Both the position numbers and the translations under genes were made by a program. DNA of 64,000 nucleotides from Dictyobacter kobayashii (GTDB lineage: Bacteria; Chloroflexota; Ktedonobacteria; Ktedonobacterales; Ktedonobacteraceae), in assembly GCF_003967555.1 (NCBI RefSeq), contig NZ_BIFS01000001.1, positions 5,084,001 through 5,148,000 of the forward strand, given 5' to 3'. How positions within the stretch are numbered: the first letter of the stretch is position 1; every line of letters starts with the position of its first letter. The notes beneath the pieces are model-generated. The model ran no database searches, was not told where the DNA came from, and was given only the letters and a program-made list of their open reading frames with translations. Positions 1 to 8,856 of the stretch are shown piece after piece.

Positions 1-621
1 CGTGCTGGTATCCACCCCATTTGTAAGTAGACAGATCTTTTCCAGAGGGAGGCCACGCTGCAGCAAGCGATTGCGAATACCCTCAGTGACCACCCAGACA
101 AAGCTTGCCTGTTGATAGGTCGACCACTCTAGCCATTCCGCCAAACGAATCAGCAGCGGATTTTTCAACATTCCCAGCTGCACAGCCGACTCAGGCCAGA
201 GATCGGCCACACGTAAGATCAGTGGAGCATGTTTCAGCCAGGCCAGCAGGCGGCCTGCAATGACATTGAACAGCGGAGGTGAGCTCACAATGACCACTGA
301 AGGCCGACCCACCGCGCGCCAGCCCAGAATAGGAGCCAGACAACCAAAAGAGAATTGGGCCAGGACGCGTTTAAAAAAGCCTCGATTAGCAGCGGCATAG
401 GACCAGGTACGGATAATACGCACGCCATCGCGTTCCTCATTCTGTATCAGATGACCCCGATATTCAGCCGGTACAACGCCAGTTGGATAACTGGGAACCG
501 TCGTCAATACCGTCACCTGGTGTCCCAGCGCTACCAGACGTTTGGCCACCTCGCTCAAGCATACTCCCGTCACCGCAATCTCGGGTGGATAATAGCGTGA
601 AACAATCAAAATATGCGTCAT
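1..621 (-). CDS. Glycosyltransferase family 4, WbuB-like (3' part cut by window edge)
   Basis: Transfers a sugar from a nucleotide-sugar donor during surface polysaccharide assembly at the cytoplasmic membrane (family knowledge). Reading from the ATG at 619-621 gives 207 codons open to the window edge, beginning MTHILIVSRYYPPEIAVTG. This is the typical N-terminal Rossmann strand and YPPE loop of GT4 enzymes such as WbuB. An LRVADLWPES segment and a TEGIRNRL segment follow in the expected order. The C-terminal donor-binding domain lies outside the window. AGGAAAG sits about 10 bases before the ATG. The gene starts 14 bases after the stop of the nucleotide-sugar dehydrogenase on the same strand, so the two are probably co-transcribed. 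Confidence 0.85.
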   Translation of the reverse strand, partial: MTHILIVSRYYPPEIAVTGVCLSEVAKRLVALGHQVTVLTTVPSYPTGVVPAEYRGHLIQNEERDGVRIIRTWSYAAANRGFFKRVLAQFSFGCLAPILGWRAVGRPSVVIVSSPPLFNVIAGRLLAWLKHAPLILRVADLWPESAVQLGMLKNPLLIRLAEWLEWSTYQQASFVWVVTEGIRNRLLQRGLPLEKICLLTNGVDTST

Positions 622-635
622 GGGTATTGTCTTTC

Positions 636-2045
636 CTAGCTGGTCAGCGGAGACGTGATCTCATATTCCCTACGTAGACGCTCGGTTGTACCTGGTTGAC
701 CATCGCCAATGGCTATATAACGTCGCCCCAGTGCTTCAATCGCTTCACGCGGCAACGCGTTACGACCATCTAATATGACCTGGCAATGGGCAAATCGCCC
801 ATGGGCCAGCTCGCTTGCCAGTGTAGTGTATTCCTGATGGGCTGCTTGCAGAATAATGGCGCACACCTTATTCTCATCTTCAGGGATTAAGATATGGGCA
901 TAGCCCTGAGCATGTAACTCCTCGGCGCTAAACAATGGATCATCTACATAGACCTCGGCCCCGTGAGCAACGAGGGCACTCTGGAGCAGTTGCGCGCTGG
1001 TAAAGGCGACCTCCTGGATATTACCCCGATAGGCTACTCCCAGGATCAATATGGATCGTCCTGCCAGGGAGCCCAGTTCATTTTCAATGCGCTGGACGGC
1101 ATATTCAGCCATGCTATCATTGATGCGGCGCGCCAGGCGCGGTAGGGTCAACTGTGGAAACGCCGCGTTAGAAGGAAGATCCGCCGCACCAGCCAGCAGG
1201 AAGTAAGGATAGACCGGGATACAATGTCCGCCCACTCCCACTCCTGGCGTATGAATATGTGAGTAAGGTTGAGTATTGGCCGCCACAATGGCAGCATTGA
1301 TATTGAGGCCACGCGCATCGGCAAAGCGCGCATACTCATTGGCAAGAGCGATATTGACGTCCCGGTAGGTCGTTTCAATCAGCTTAACCAGTTCAGCATC
1401 GTCCGCGGAATCCATCACCAGGATCTCGGTTGAATCATCCAGCACAGAGCGATAGAAAGCCTTGACCGCTGCCGTACTCTGTTCATCGATACCACCAACA
1501 ACCTTGGGATAGATGCGCAAATCCCGAAAAATGCAGCCAGATGAGACCCGCTCAGGACTATAGGCCAGCTGAAAATCCTGGCCTGCCTGATAGCCTGATT
1601 GCTGGCTCAGGATGTGTGCAAAGCGGCCCGCAGTCGTCCCAACCGGAAGGGTCGTTTCATAGATCACCAGCGTTCCGGGTCGCAATCCATTCCCAATCGC
1701 GACCGTAGCGGCATCGATAGAGCTAAAATCGACCTCATGATCCTCATTGACAACCACAGGCACAATCACAACCACCACGCCCGCCTGTTTGACTGCTTCA
1801 CTGGTTGAGCACGTCGCGTCCAGATGTCCGCTGGCCACCACCTCAGCCAGCTTCTGGCTTAATTCCGGCTCACCTTGAACATGGGAGATGCCAGCTTTCA
1901 CAGACTCAATCACCCGAGGGTTAATATCGCACCCGATCACCTGCCTGCCATGCAGTGCATACTGTACTGCCAGGGGCAGACCGATCTTACCCAGGCCAAT
2001 GACAGCAACGGGCGCTAACGATGAGGATGGTATAGATTGAGGCAT
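636..2045 (-). CDS. Nucleotide-sugar dehydrogenase (UDP-GlcNAc/UDP-ManNAc 6-dehydrogenase type)
   Basis: Oxidises C6 of a UDP-N-acetylhexosamine to the uronic acid with two NAD+. The protein is 469 residues, normal for the UDP-glucose/GDP-mannose dehydrogenase superfamily. It has an N-terminal NAD-binding fold (VAVIGLGKIGLPLA, residues 12-25) and the catalytic cysteine in GVGGHCIP near residue 275. The C-terminal UDP-binding domain contains ILILGVAYRGN. It sits 2 bases upstream of the glycosyltransferase side of the operon and directly after an oxidoreductase and an aminotransferase. That context favours a WbpA-like role in UDP-diamino-uronic acid synthesis over WecC-type ManNAcA synthesis, but the sequence alone does not decide the substrate. 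Confidence 0.9.
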   Translation of the reverse strand: MPQSIPSSSLAPVAVIGLGKIGLPLAVQYALHGRQVIGCDINPRVIESVKAGISHVQGEPELSQKLAEVVASGHLDATCSTSEAVKQAGVVVVIVPVVVNEDHEVDFSSIDAATVAIGNGLRPGTLVIYETTLPVGTTAGRFAHILSQQSGYQAGQDFQLAYSPERVSSGCIFRDLRIYPKVVGGIDEQSTAAVKAFYRSVLDDSTEILVMDSADDAELVKLIETTYRDVNIALANEYARFADARGLNINAAIVAANTQPYSHIHTPGVGVGGHCIPVYPYFLLAGAADLPSNAAFPQLTLPRLARRINDSMAEYAVQRIENELGSLAGRSILILGVAYRGNIQEVAFTSAQLLQSALVAHGAEVYVDDPLFSAEELHAQGYAHILIPEDENKVCAIILQAAHQEYTTLASELAHGRFAHCQVILDGRNALPREAIEALGRRYIAIGDGQPGTTERLRREYEITSPLTS

Positions 2046-2047
2046 AA

Positions 2048-3090
2048 CTATATCTCGACCTCCATGGCGGTAAGCTGAATAGGCTGATCAGGTAGAGCGG
2101 ACCCACTCAACGCCTGTTTACTGGCAGCCAGTTGTTGTACAACCTGCAGCACAGCAATCCCATCCTCACCCGAAACGGTTGGCAACACATCATTGGTAAG
2201 CGCAGCAAGCACATCTTTATATTCGAGCTGTAATGGCTCAGCTTTTTGCACCTTCAGGCGCGTCATAGTCCCCTCGCTAACCCCTTTCAACGAGCGCATG
2301 GCATCCCAATCAGTTGGCGTATAGTCATTTTCATAGAAAAGGACCTCCTGGGTCAGATAGTTCACCAGAAACATTCCTTTTTCGCCGGTGACCGAGAGTT
2401 CACGCACCTTGGTTGGCGTGAGCCAGTTGACATCCAGCACCCCAATGGCACCGTTTTTAAAGCTCAGTAGTCCGAGCAATAAATCCTCATGGGTACTATG
2501 AATTTGCTGCTGGGTTTGCGCATAGACATGCACCACATCGGCATTGGCGACGTAGCGCATCACATCGATGTCATGGGAGGCCAGGTCCAGTGTCACCCCG
2601 ACATCGCGAATGCGGGAGGAAAAGGACCGATGCGGCGGGCATGTAAATAAAACATATTCCCGAGCGCCCCAGCTTGTAGCTGTCGCTTGAGCTCTACCAC
2701 CGCTGGATTGAAGCGCTCAACGTGCCCAACAGCAATTTTTACATTGTGTATGCGGGCCAACTCAAGTAAACGCTGACCCTCCTCGATAGTCTGGGTGAAG
2801 GGTTTTTCAATCAAGACATTGATACCCTGACTCAGCACAAAAGCAGCGACCTCAAAATGCAGGTGGGTTGGAACCACCACCGCAACCAGGTCCGGGCGCA
2901 ACTGCTCGATCATCTGACGATAGTCGGCGAAGCCAGGGATATGAAAGCGACCTACCGCCTGTTTCAAGACAGGTGCATAGGACTCCGCCACACCAACCAG
3001 CTGTAGCTGTTCCTCGTCAAAATCCTTTAAGACTCGTAAATGGTTCATGCCCATTGAACCAGCACCCACCACCGCAACCTTTATTTGCAT
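2048..3090 (-). CDS. Gfo/Idh/MocA family NAD(P) oxidoreductase, WbpB-like (frameshifted in this sequence)
   Basis: Probable 3-oxidation of a UDP-sugar uronic acid (WbpB-like role inferred from neighbours). The N-terminal half (2593-3090) has the Rossmann motif VAVVGAGSMGMNHLR and the EKPF motif. The C-terminal half (2048-2596) continues in another frame with SRIRDVGVTLDLASHDID. The break follows RRIGPFP, at the coding-strand CCC run at 2614-2616. Restoring one C joins the halves into a 347-residue protein of normal length, so this is probably a homopolymer error rather than a dead gene. The start ATG at 3090 overlaps the end of the upstream aminotransferase by 10 bases, which indicates translational coupling. 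Confidence 0.85.
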
Positions 3091-4214
3091 AGTGCTAATA
3101 CCTCTCTCGCAATCTTTGCCAGGTCCTCGGGACTCAAGGCAGGATGAACCGGCAACGATAAGACCTGCTGGGTAGCTTGCTCGGTCACGGGAAGGTGACC
3201 TGGTAGATCGCCATCTTTCTGTCTTTTGCGCTTCTCAGAAGTAAAAATGCGATAAAGAGAAGTTGTGCGACGATAGAATGGCTGTCTATAAATAGGCAAA
3301 GGATAATGGACCGTTGTTTCGATTCCGCAATCACGCAATTTTATTGCACACTGATTGCGATCCATGCGCGTAATACGAATAGTGTATTGATGATAGACAT
3401 GGCGATAGCCAGGCCTGGTAACGGGTGTCTGCACTGCATCTTGTAGCTGTTCCGATAAATAGTGTGCATTGGCGATGCGCCTCTGGGTAAGGTCTTCCAA
3501 TTTTTTTACCTGGGCGATACCAATCGCACCCTGTATCTCAGTCATACGCATGTTGTAGCCAAGATCGACCTGATTATAGCGAGAGACCTGGCCGTGGTTG
3601 CGCAAGAGACGAGCCTTCTCGGCGATCGTTGTATCATTGGTAGTGATCATGCCTCCCTCGCCCCCCGTCGTAATGTTTTTAGTCGCATAAAAAGAAAAAC
3701 AGCCGGTGCCAAAGCTACCTGCCAGGCATCCATGCATCGTTGCGCCGTGCGCCTGGGCCGCATCCTCTATTATGGTCAATGAATGCTCTTGTGCGATGAT
3801 CTGCAGTTGCTGCATATCGCTCAAATGCCCATATAGGTGGACTGGCATAATAACTTTAGTGCGCCTGGTAATCGCAGCTCTAACCTGTATTGGGTCAATC
3901 GTATATGTTTCTGGATCAATATCTACAAAAACTGGTATTGCCCCGACCAGTAAAATAGCATTGGCGGTAGCAGTAAAACTAAAAGCAGATGTAATGACTT
4001 CATCGCCTGGTCCAATATCATGGGCCAGCAAAGCCAGCAGCAAAGCGGATGTGCCAGAAGAAACCGCAATAGCTTCACGAACGTGACAAAGTTCAGCGAA
4101 ACACTGCTCAAAAGCTGCAACGTTTGTTCCCTGAGCTAGCTTGCCTGAGGCGAGCACACGTCGAACAGCCTCTTCCTCCTCAACCCCCATTATTGGATGA
4201 GCAATATCGATCAT
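3081..4214 (-). CDS. DegT/DnrJ/EryC1/StrS-family PLP-dependent sugar aminotransferase
   Basis: Aminates a keto-nucleotide sugar using PLP, most likely the 3-keto intermediate made by the downstream oxidoreductase (WbpE-like, inferred). The chosen ATG at 4214 gives 377 residues, with GAGGT 9 bases upstream. An in-frame upstream codon at 4265 lacks a ribosome site. SSGTSALLLALL binds the cofactor phosphate. DAAQAHGA carries the PLP ring Asp, and the Schiff-base lysine is K179 in FYATKNITTGGEGG. The order aminotransferase, oxidoreductase, dehydrogenase, glycosyltransferase is a recognisable sugar-modification operon. Confidence 0.9.
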   Translation of the reverse strand: MIDIAHPIMGVEEEEAVRRVLASGKLAQGTNVAAFEQCFAELCHVREAIAVSSGTSALLLALLAHDIGPGDEVITSAFSFTATANAILLVGAIPVFVDIDPETYTIDPIQVRAAITRRTKVIMPVHLYGHLSDMQQLQIIAQEHSLTIIEDAAQAHGATMHGCLAGSFGTGCFSFYATKNITTGGEGGMITTNDTTIAEKARLLRNHGQVSRYNQVDLGYNMRMTEIQGAIGIAQVKKLEDLTQRRIANAHYLSEQLQDAVQTPVTRPGYRHVYHQYTIRITRMDRNQCAIKLRDCGIETTVHYPLPIYRQPFYRRTTSLYRIFTSEKRKRQKDGDLPGHLPVTEQATQQVLSLPVHPALSPEDLAKIAREVLALCK

Positions 4215-4457
4215 AAAAATTACCTCGTCCACGCGCATGATGCCGCGAGCGAGCGGCGTTTCCAATGGCTTTTACAGAACATCCAGTGCAATCGAGAATG
4301 CTAAATGCTTTTAAGTGCAACATCAATGAAGTGGATGTTTGGAATGAGTTTGTGGAGGTGATAGTTCTCCGACTTGATTTACAGGATGGTCTTCATCGGT
4401 GAGTATACCCAACAATAGTATGAAATGTATCTGCGAGAAGTCTAACTTTACTGAACG

Positions 4458-4471
4458 TGATAACCGACTTT
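4458..4471. repeat. 14-base motif, inverted copy at 5403-5416
   Basis: TGATAACCGACTTT here is exactly the reverse complement of 5403-5416. The pair flanks the putative regulator gene (4789-5268). A second motif, GGTCATTATGGCCGCAAT at 4519-4536, recurs in direct orientation with 2 changes at 5341-5358. Paired motifs in the two gaps around a regulator gene fit operator sites; this is an inference. Confidence 0.4.
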
Positions 4472-4730
4472 GCATGTAATCATATATTGAGATGTGGTAT
4501 TTATTACCGCATAAAAGCGGTCATTATGGCCGCAATTTTACGGCAAAAAGCATTACACTGAGCTTAAATAGCCATTATCTGGTCATCTTGTTTTTCGTCC
4601 CGTTTAAGACAAAATTGCATGTGTATAGCTATTTAGCCTAACTTTGCTTAATTTACAATGTGATGCTTATTGTGTTAGTATACAGAAGAAGATCTAGGTT
4701 ACAAAAAATCTCATGTTTTCTGTTGTATTG

Positions 4731-4772
4731 ATGACGTCATGATATGCCTTGTTTTTATGGAACTGCTATAAT
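4731..4772 (+). promoter_or_regulatory. Candidate extended -10 promoter with upstream palindrome
   Basis: TGCTATAAT (4764-4772) is an extended -10 element. No good -35 box lies at 16-18 bases. A perfect 10-base palindrome ATGACGTCAT (4731-4740) sits where an activator or repressor would bind. Transcription would begin only about 10 bases before the start codon at 4789, giving a very short leader that holds just the AGAGGAG ribosome site. Confidence 0.4.
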
Positions 4773-4788
4773 ATATAGAGGAGTGTCT

Positions 4789-5268
4789 ATGCAAAAGGCT
4801 CAGCCTATACGTCTTAAGCGTCAGAAAGAAGCAGAGCCAAACATTGTTCACTTCCGTTTGCCAGGTCTACTACCAGAAGATCAAATTTTAGCTCTTAACT
4901 TGAACACACGTACACTTTCTCTTTTAGTAGATGGACCACAGCAAATTATGGAACAGCAATTTAGTGTAAATGAAATACGGGTAATGGTTCCAATTATGGA
5001 ATCTTATCCTCACTATTGTCCCTATGAAGTGCTTTTATCGTATATTATTTCCAATAGTGTAACTTCAACTTCCGTTGCACGATGCCGCCAACGCTTGCAG
5101 GATGCCCTCAACAACGACACCTGGCATCAAGAGATGCGACCAATCAGGCGAGCGCTCTCGTCAATTCGAGGCAAGCTCCACAGCTTTGATCTCGAAATAT
5201 CGACCATTCGCGAGCGTGGATGTAGTATTACGAGCCTGACATCCTCTGCATTTCCCAAAGAGCACTGA
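4789..5268 (+). CDS. Putative winged-helix transcriptional regulator
   Basis: Probable DNA-binding regulator of the following NRPS cassette. The chosen ATG at 4789 has AGAGGAG 5 bases upstream and gives 159 residues. The C-terminal ~90 residues resemble the trans_reg_C winged helix of OmpR/PhoB: PYEVLLSYI, then a helix with VARCRQRLQDAL, then IRRALSSIRGKLHSFDLEIS and IRERG. The last segments match the recognition helix and wing pattern. No receiver domain is present; the N-terminal ~65 residues (LPGLLPEDQILALNL) are unrecognised. Its own terminator follows, so it is transcribed separately from the NRPS gene. The assignment rests on pattern, not on a profile search. Confidence 0.55.
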   Translation: MQKAQPIRLKRQKEAEPNIVHFRLPGLLPEDQILALNLNTRTLSLLVDGPQQIMEQQFSVNEIRVMVPIMESYPHYCPYEVLLSYIISNSVTSTSVARCRQRLQDALNNDTWHQEMRPIRRALSSIRGKLHSFDLEISTIRERGCSITSLTSSAFPKEH

Positions 5269-5284
5269 GTTAATAAGACGCGGC

Positions 5285-5328
5285 AAAAAGAAGAGGCATT
5301 GCCAGACCCTCACATGCCTCTTCTTTTT
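5285..5328 (+). terminator. Strong rho-independent terminator after the regulator gene
   Basis: Two 15-base arms (5285-5299 and 5314-5328) are perfectly complementary around a 14-base loop. The left arm starts with AAAAAG and the right arm ends in CTTTTT, so it can act in both directions. It starts 17 bases after the stop codon. Confidence 0.8.
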
Positions 5329-5568
5329 ACGCTTGAATATGGTCATGATAGCCGCAATGTAACGATACTATTGCTTCTGATATACAGGTATTTATATCCT
5401 CAAAAGTCGGTTATCAATTGCCATAAAGTTAGCCATCAGGTAGAAGTATTTAACTGGACTGTTAGGTATACTTGTGCTTGTTGCTTTGAAGTTCAGGCTA
5501 TTTGTAGTGTGTTCCTGATTGATGATCAGGAGGTATGGGTTGTGTATAGTGCTGATCGCGAGGGTACC

Positions 5569-7494
5569 ATGTCTGACGACAACCAATTAATAAATGATCA
5601 AACCTCTATTATAGATCTGTTGTTATCTGATGAGGAGAAGCAACAGCTTACTGCCTGGAACGCTACACAGCAAACATTGCTGTTTGATAAATGTATTCCA
5701 CAATTAATCGCTATGCAGGCCACTGCCTGTCCTGATGCCCCGGCCATCGTGGCCGATCAGCGCACAATCACATATCGCCAGCTTAATCAGCGTGCCAATC
5801 AGCTGGCTCACTATCTCCAGCAACTAGGTGTAGGACCTGAAGTAGCCGTAGCCCTGTGCCTGGAACGGACACCAGAGCTCTTGATTGCCTTACTGGGTAT
5901 CTTAAAGGCTGGAGGAGCATACATTCCACTGGACCCCGCATATCCCACTGAAAGATTAAATTTTCTGCTGACGGATGCTGGTGCTCATGTACTGATTAGT
6001 CAGCAACATATTCTGAAGCGTATAAATCCTCCCGATCTCCAGGTGATTGCGCTCGATAAAGATGAAGTATTAATAGCGCAGCAATCATCGGATGATCCGG
6101 CTGTTTCTATAAGTGCTGAAGATCTGGCTTACGTGATTTATACTTCAGGTTCAACCGGACTGCCAAAGGGTGTACAGATCACGCACAAGAGCCTGCTTAA
6201 TCTTGTTTACTGGCACCAGCAGGCCTTTGGTGTAACCGCTGTTGACAGGGCTACACATCTGACCAGCCCGGCATTTGATGCGACTGGTTGGGAGATCTGG
6301 CCTTACCTGGCGGCCGGGGCCAGTCTTTATCTGGTGGATGAAGGGTTGCGTACCTCACCTCCACAGTTGCGTGATTGGCTGGTACAGCAACAGATTACGA
6401 TCACCTTTTTACCCACTGCCCTGGCCGAAAACGCCCTGCTCTTATCATGGCCAGCAACAACATCCCTGCGCTACATGCTGACCGGCGCAGACATCTTGCA
6501 CTATTATCCGCCTGCAACGCTGCCTTTTATGCTGGTAAACAACTATGGTCCCAGTGAGGCAACCGTGTTGGTCACCTCGGGTCACATCCTCCCTACCTCC
6601 GATAGCACGCAATTGCCGCCCATCGGACGTGTGATTGCCAATACGCAGCTCTATCTTTTGGATGAAGAGGGACATCAAGTGCCGATTGGCCAGCCTGGTG
6701 AAATACATATTGGCGGCATCGGGCTCGCGCGCGGCTATCTTAATCGACCAGAGCTGACCGCGGAAAAATTTGTCCAGCGAACGCTGCATGATGGATCGCG
6801 CGTGCGACTCTATAAGACCGGGGATCTGGCGCGCTTCTTACCTGATGGGCAACTGGCATTTATGGGGCGTATTGATGATCAGATCAAGATTCGTGGCTTC
6901 CGTATCGAGCCCAACGAGATCGAATTTGTTTTAAATAGTTATCCCGCGATTCAATCAAGCGTTGTCATTGCACGCGAGGATGCTAGTTCCGATAAACATC
7001 TGGTAGCTTATGTCGTCCTGTTCTCAAACGAGCCAATTGTAATAAGCAGCTTGTATGAGTTTTTAAGCAAACGCTTACCTGAATATATGATCCCGACTGT
7101 ATTTATAAAAATGGAGAAACTCCCAATGACAGCGCATGGCAAAATTGATCGCAAGCAACTTCCTGTACCTGATGAGGCCAATACTCTGCGCGATGGCGAG
7201 CTCGTTCTGCCTGCTACCCTTACCGAAGTAAGTCTATCGAATATCGTTGCTCCCCTGCTGGGACTGGAACAGATCAGTATTGATGAGAACTTTTTTATGC
7301 TTGGTGGGCACTCACTGCTGGGTACACAGATTATCGCGCATATCTCCAAAGAATTTTCTATCGACCTGCCGTTGCGCACCCTGTTCGAAGCTCCAACCAT
7401 TCAACTGTTGGCCGGCGAAGTAGAACAGCGTGTACTGGCAAAAGTAGAGTCGATGAGTGAGGACGAAGTACTGCGCCTGTTAGAGCAGGGATAG
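5569..7494 (+). CDS. NRPS adenylation-carrier (A-PCP) didomain protein, leucine-like specificity code
   Basis: Activates an amino acid with ATP and loads it on its own phosphopantetheine arm. From the ATG at 5569 (GAGGG upstream) the protein has 641 residues; an alternative GTG at 5542 has a better-placed AGGAGG. The A domain (about 20-530) shows A3 YTSGSTGLPKG (190-201), A5 NNYGPSEAT, A7 YKTGDL and A10 GKIDRK. The PCP follows with LGGHSLL, phosphopantetheine Ser582. There is no condensation or thioesterase domain. Aligning by eye to GrsA, the ten pocket residues read DAWFLGNVLK, one change from the published leucine code DAWFLGNVVK. With the adjacent P450 and thioesterase this suggests activation of Leu for oxidation while carrier-bound. 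Confidence 0.9.
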   Translation: MSDDNQLINDQTSIIDLLLSDEEKQQLTAWNATQQTLLFDKCIPQLIAMQATACPDAPAIVADQRTITYRQLNQRANQLAHYLQQLGVGPEVAVALCLERTPELLIALLGILKAGGAYIPLDPAYPTERLNFLLTDAGAHVLISQQHILKRINPPDLQVIALDKDEVLIAQQSSDDPAVSISAEDLAYVIYTSGSTGLPKGVQITHKSLLNLVYWHQQAFGVTAVDRATHLTSPAFDATGWEIWPYLAAGASLYLVDEGLRTSPPQLRDWLVQQQITITFLPTALAENALLLSWPATTSLRYMLTGADILHYYPPATLPFMLVNNYGPSEATVLVTSGHILPTSDSTQLPPIGRVIANTQLYLLDEEGHQVPIGQPGEIHIGGIGLARGYLNRPELTAEKFVQRTLHDGSRVRLYKTGDLARFLPDGQLAFMGRIDDQIKIRGFRIEPNEIEFVLNSYPAIQSSVVIAREDASSDKHLVAYVVLFSNEPIVISSLYEFLSKRLPEYMIPTVFIKMEKLPMTAHGKIDRKQLPVPDEANTLRDGELVLPATLTEVSLSNIVAPLLGLEQISIDENFFMLGGHSLLGTQIIAHISKEFSIDLPLRTLFEAPTIQLLAGEVEQRVLAKVESMSEDEVLRLLEQG

Positions 7495-7542
7495 TAGCAC
7501 AAGCGTAGATATTAAGGTCCCTTCGAGAGAGGAAGTAAGACG

Positions 7543-8787
7543 ATGACAATGCAATCGGGAGCCCGCTCGGTGGCAGGTAAGCAGAAAGCTCCTTTGAGCC
7601 TCTATCACTTACTTGATCCAGCTATACTCGCAAACCCTTATCCACTATATCAGCAATTGCGTACCGAAGATCCAGTACATTGGGACCCTTTTCTACATGC
7701 CTGGGTGGTGACCCGCTATGCGGATGTCGTGAGTGTATTTCAGCGTTTCTCGGCCAATCGTACCCCTACACCTGAACAACTTAAAGCCCTGGGACTCGAA
7801 GCACTGACGCCCCTGGCCCAGGTTATGGTGCGGCAAATGCTTTTCCTTGATCCTCCTAATCACGGTCGGGTGCGCGGGTTGGCCTCTAAAGCATTTACTC
7901 CCCGGCGCGTTGAATTATTGCGTTCCCATATCCAGGAGATTACTACGAGCTTATTAGATGCGGTACAGGATAAGGGGCAGATGGACATTATTGCCGACCT
8001 GGCTTATCCGCTACCAGCCATTGTCACAGCCGAGATGCTGGGCGTGCCAACCAGCGATTGGCGTCAACTGACCGCCTGGTCGGCTGACTTTGCTCAGGTG
8101 TTAGGAAACTTTCAACATAATCCTGATAGCGCCGCGCGCGTCATTCGCAGTCTGGAAGAGATGATCACATACTTCAAAGCCGCCATCCGTGAGCAACGTG
8201 CCCATCCACAGGATGGCTTGATCAGCGCTTATTTGAATGCCGAGATAGACGGAGACCGCTTTACGGAAGAAGAGGTTATTGCCAATACGATTGTTACCAT
8301 GGTGGGTGGGCAGGAGACCACCACAAATCTGATTGGCAACGGTTTTCTATCCCTCTTGAGGCAGCGCGACCAATTTGAGAAACTGAGAGCCGACCTCACA
8401 CTGGTACCATCAGCCGTTGAAGAGCTATTGCGCTATGAAAGTCCCAGCCAGCATACTGCTCGCCTGGCACCGGATGATGTAGAGTTGGGCGGCAAAAAGA
8501 TCCGTAAGCGTCAGGCTGTAATTGCAGTGATGGGAGCTGCCAATCGAGATCCAGAGCGCTTTATAGAGCCTGATCGACTGGATATTTGTCGTCAAGATAA
8601 TCGCCATCTGGCATTTGCCTGGGCCAGCCATTTTTGCTTTGGCGCGCCCCTGGCCCGCATCGAAGGCCAGACTGTCTTTGCTTCAGTGCTGAGTCGTATG
8701 CCAGAATTGCAGTTGCAGCCAGGGCCAATTAGCTGGCGCGAAAATCTTGGCCTGCGTGGACTCACCGCGCTTCCTGTAACCTTCTAA
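7543..8787 (+). CDS. Cytochrome P450, probably acting on the carrier-bound amino acid
   Basis: Haem monooxygenase of 414 residues, soluble bacterial class. The I-helix motif is MVGGQETTTN (253-262), the ExxR is EELLR (293-297), and the haem loop is FAWASHFCFGAPLAR with ligand Cys365. GAGAGGAAG lies 8 bases before the ATG. It starts 48 bases after the A-PCP gene and is followed by a thioesterase gene. P450s in this exact setting (NikQ, NovI) beta-hydroxylate an aminoacyl-PCP. That role is inferred from context; the P450 fold itself is certain. No ferredoxin or reductase gene lies in the window. Confidence 0.93.
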   Translation: MTMQSGARSVAGKQKAPLSLYHLLDPAILANPYPLYQQLRTEDPVHWDPFLHAWVVTRYADVVSVFQRFSANRTPTPEQLKALGLEALTPLAQVMVRQMLFLDPPNHGRVRGLASKAFTPRRVELLRSHIQEITTSLLDAVQDKGQMDIIADLAYPLPAIVTAEMLGVPTSDWRQLTAWSADFAQVLGNFQHNPDSAARVIRSLEEMITYFKAAIREQRAHPQDGLISAYLNAEIDGDRFTEEEVIANTIVTMVGGQETTTNLIGNGFLSLLRQRDQFEKLRADLTLVPSAVEELLRYESPSQHTARLAPDDVELGGKKIRKRQAVIAVMGAANRDPERFIEPDRLDICRQDNRHLAFAWASHFCFGAPLARIEGQTVFASVLSRMPELQLQPGPISWRENLGLRGLTALPVTF

Positions 8788-8856
8788 TGCAATCAATGGA
8801 CCAGGATAGCAACCGCACTGGCAGTTTTGTTAGCTACGAAATGGATGGGAGAGCAT

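Larger units (their letters stand above)
4215..4788. other. 574-bp AT-rich intergenic region between divergent operons
   Basis: This gap separates the minus-strand polysaccharide operon from the plus-strand NRPS cassette, so it must hold both promoters. It contains a fragment of the dispersed repeat (GCGGCGTTTCCAA near 4253-4266). It also holds one copy of an 18-base motif at 4519-4536, one copy of a 14-base motif at 4458-4471, and a palindrome with an extended -10 site just upstream of the regulator gene. No gene was recognised here. Confidence 0.6.

Noticed and set aside
2048..3090. Two separate half-length oxidoreductase genes
   Set aside because: The halves match one Gfo/Idh/MocA protein and meet at a mononucleotide run, so one gene with a one-base error is simpler.
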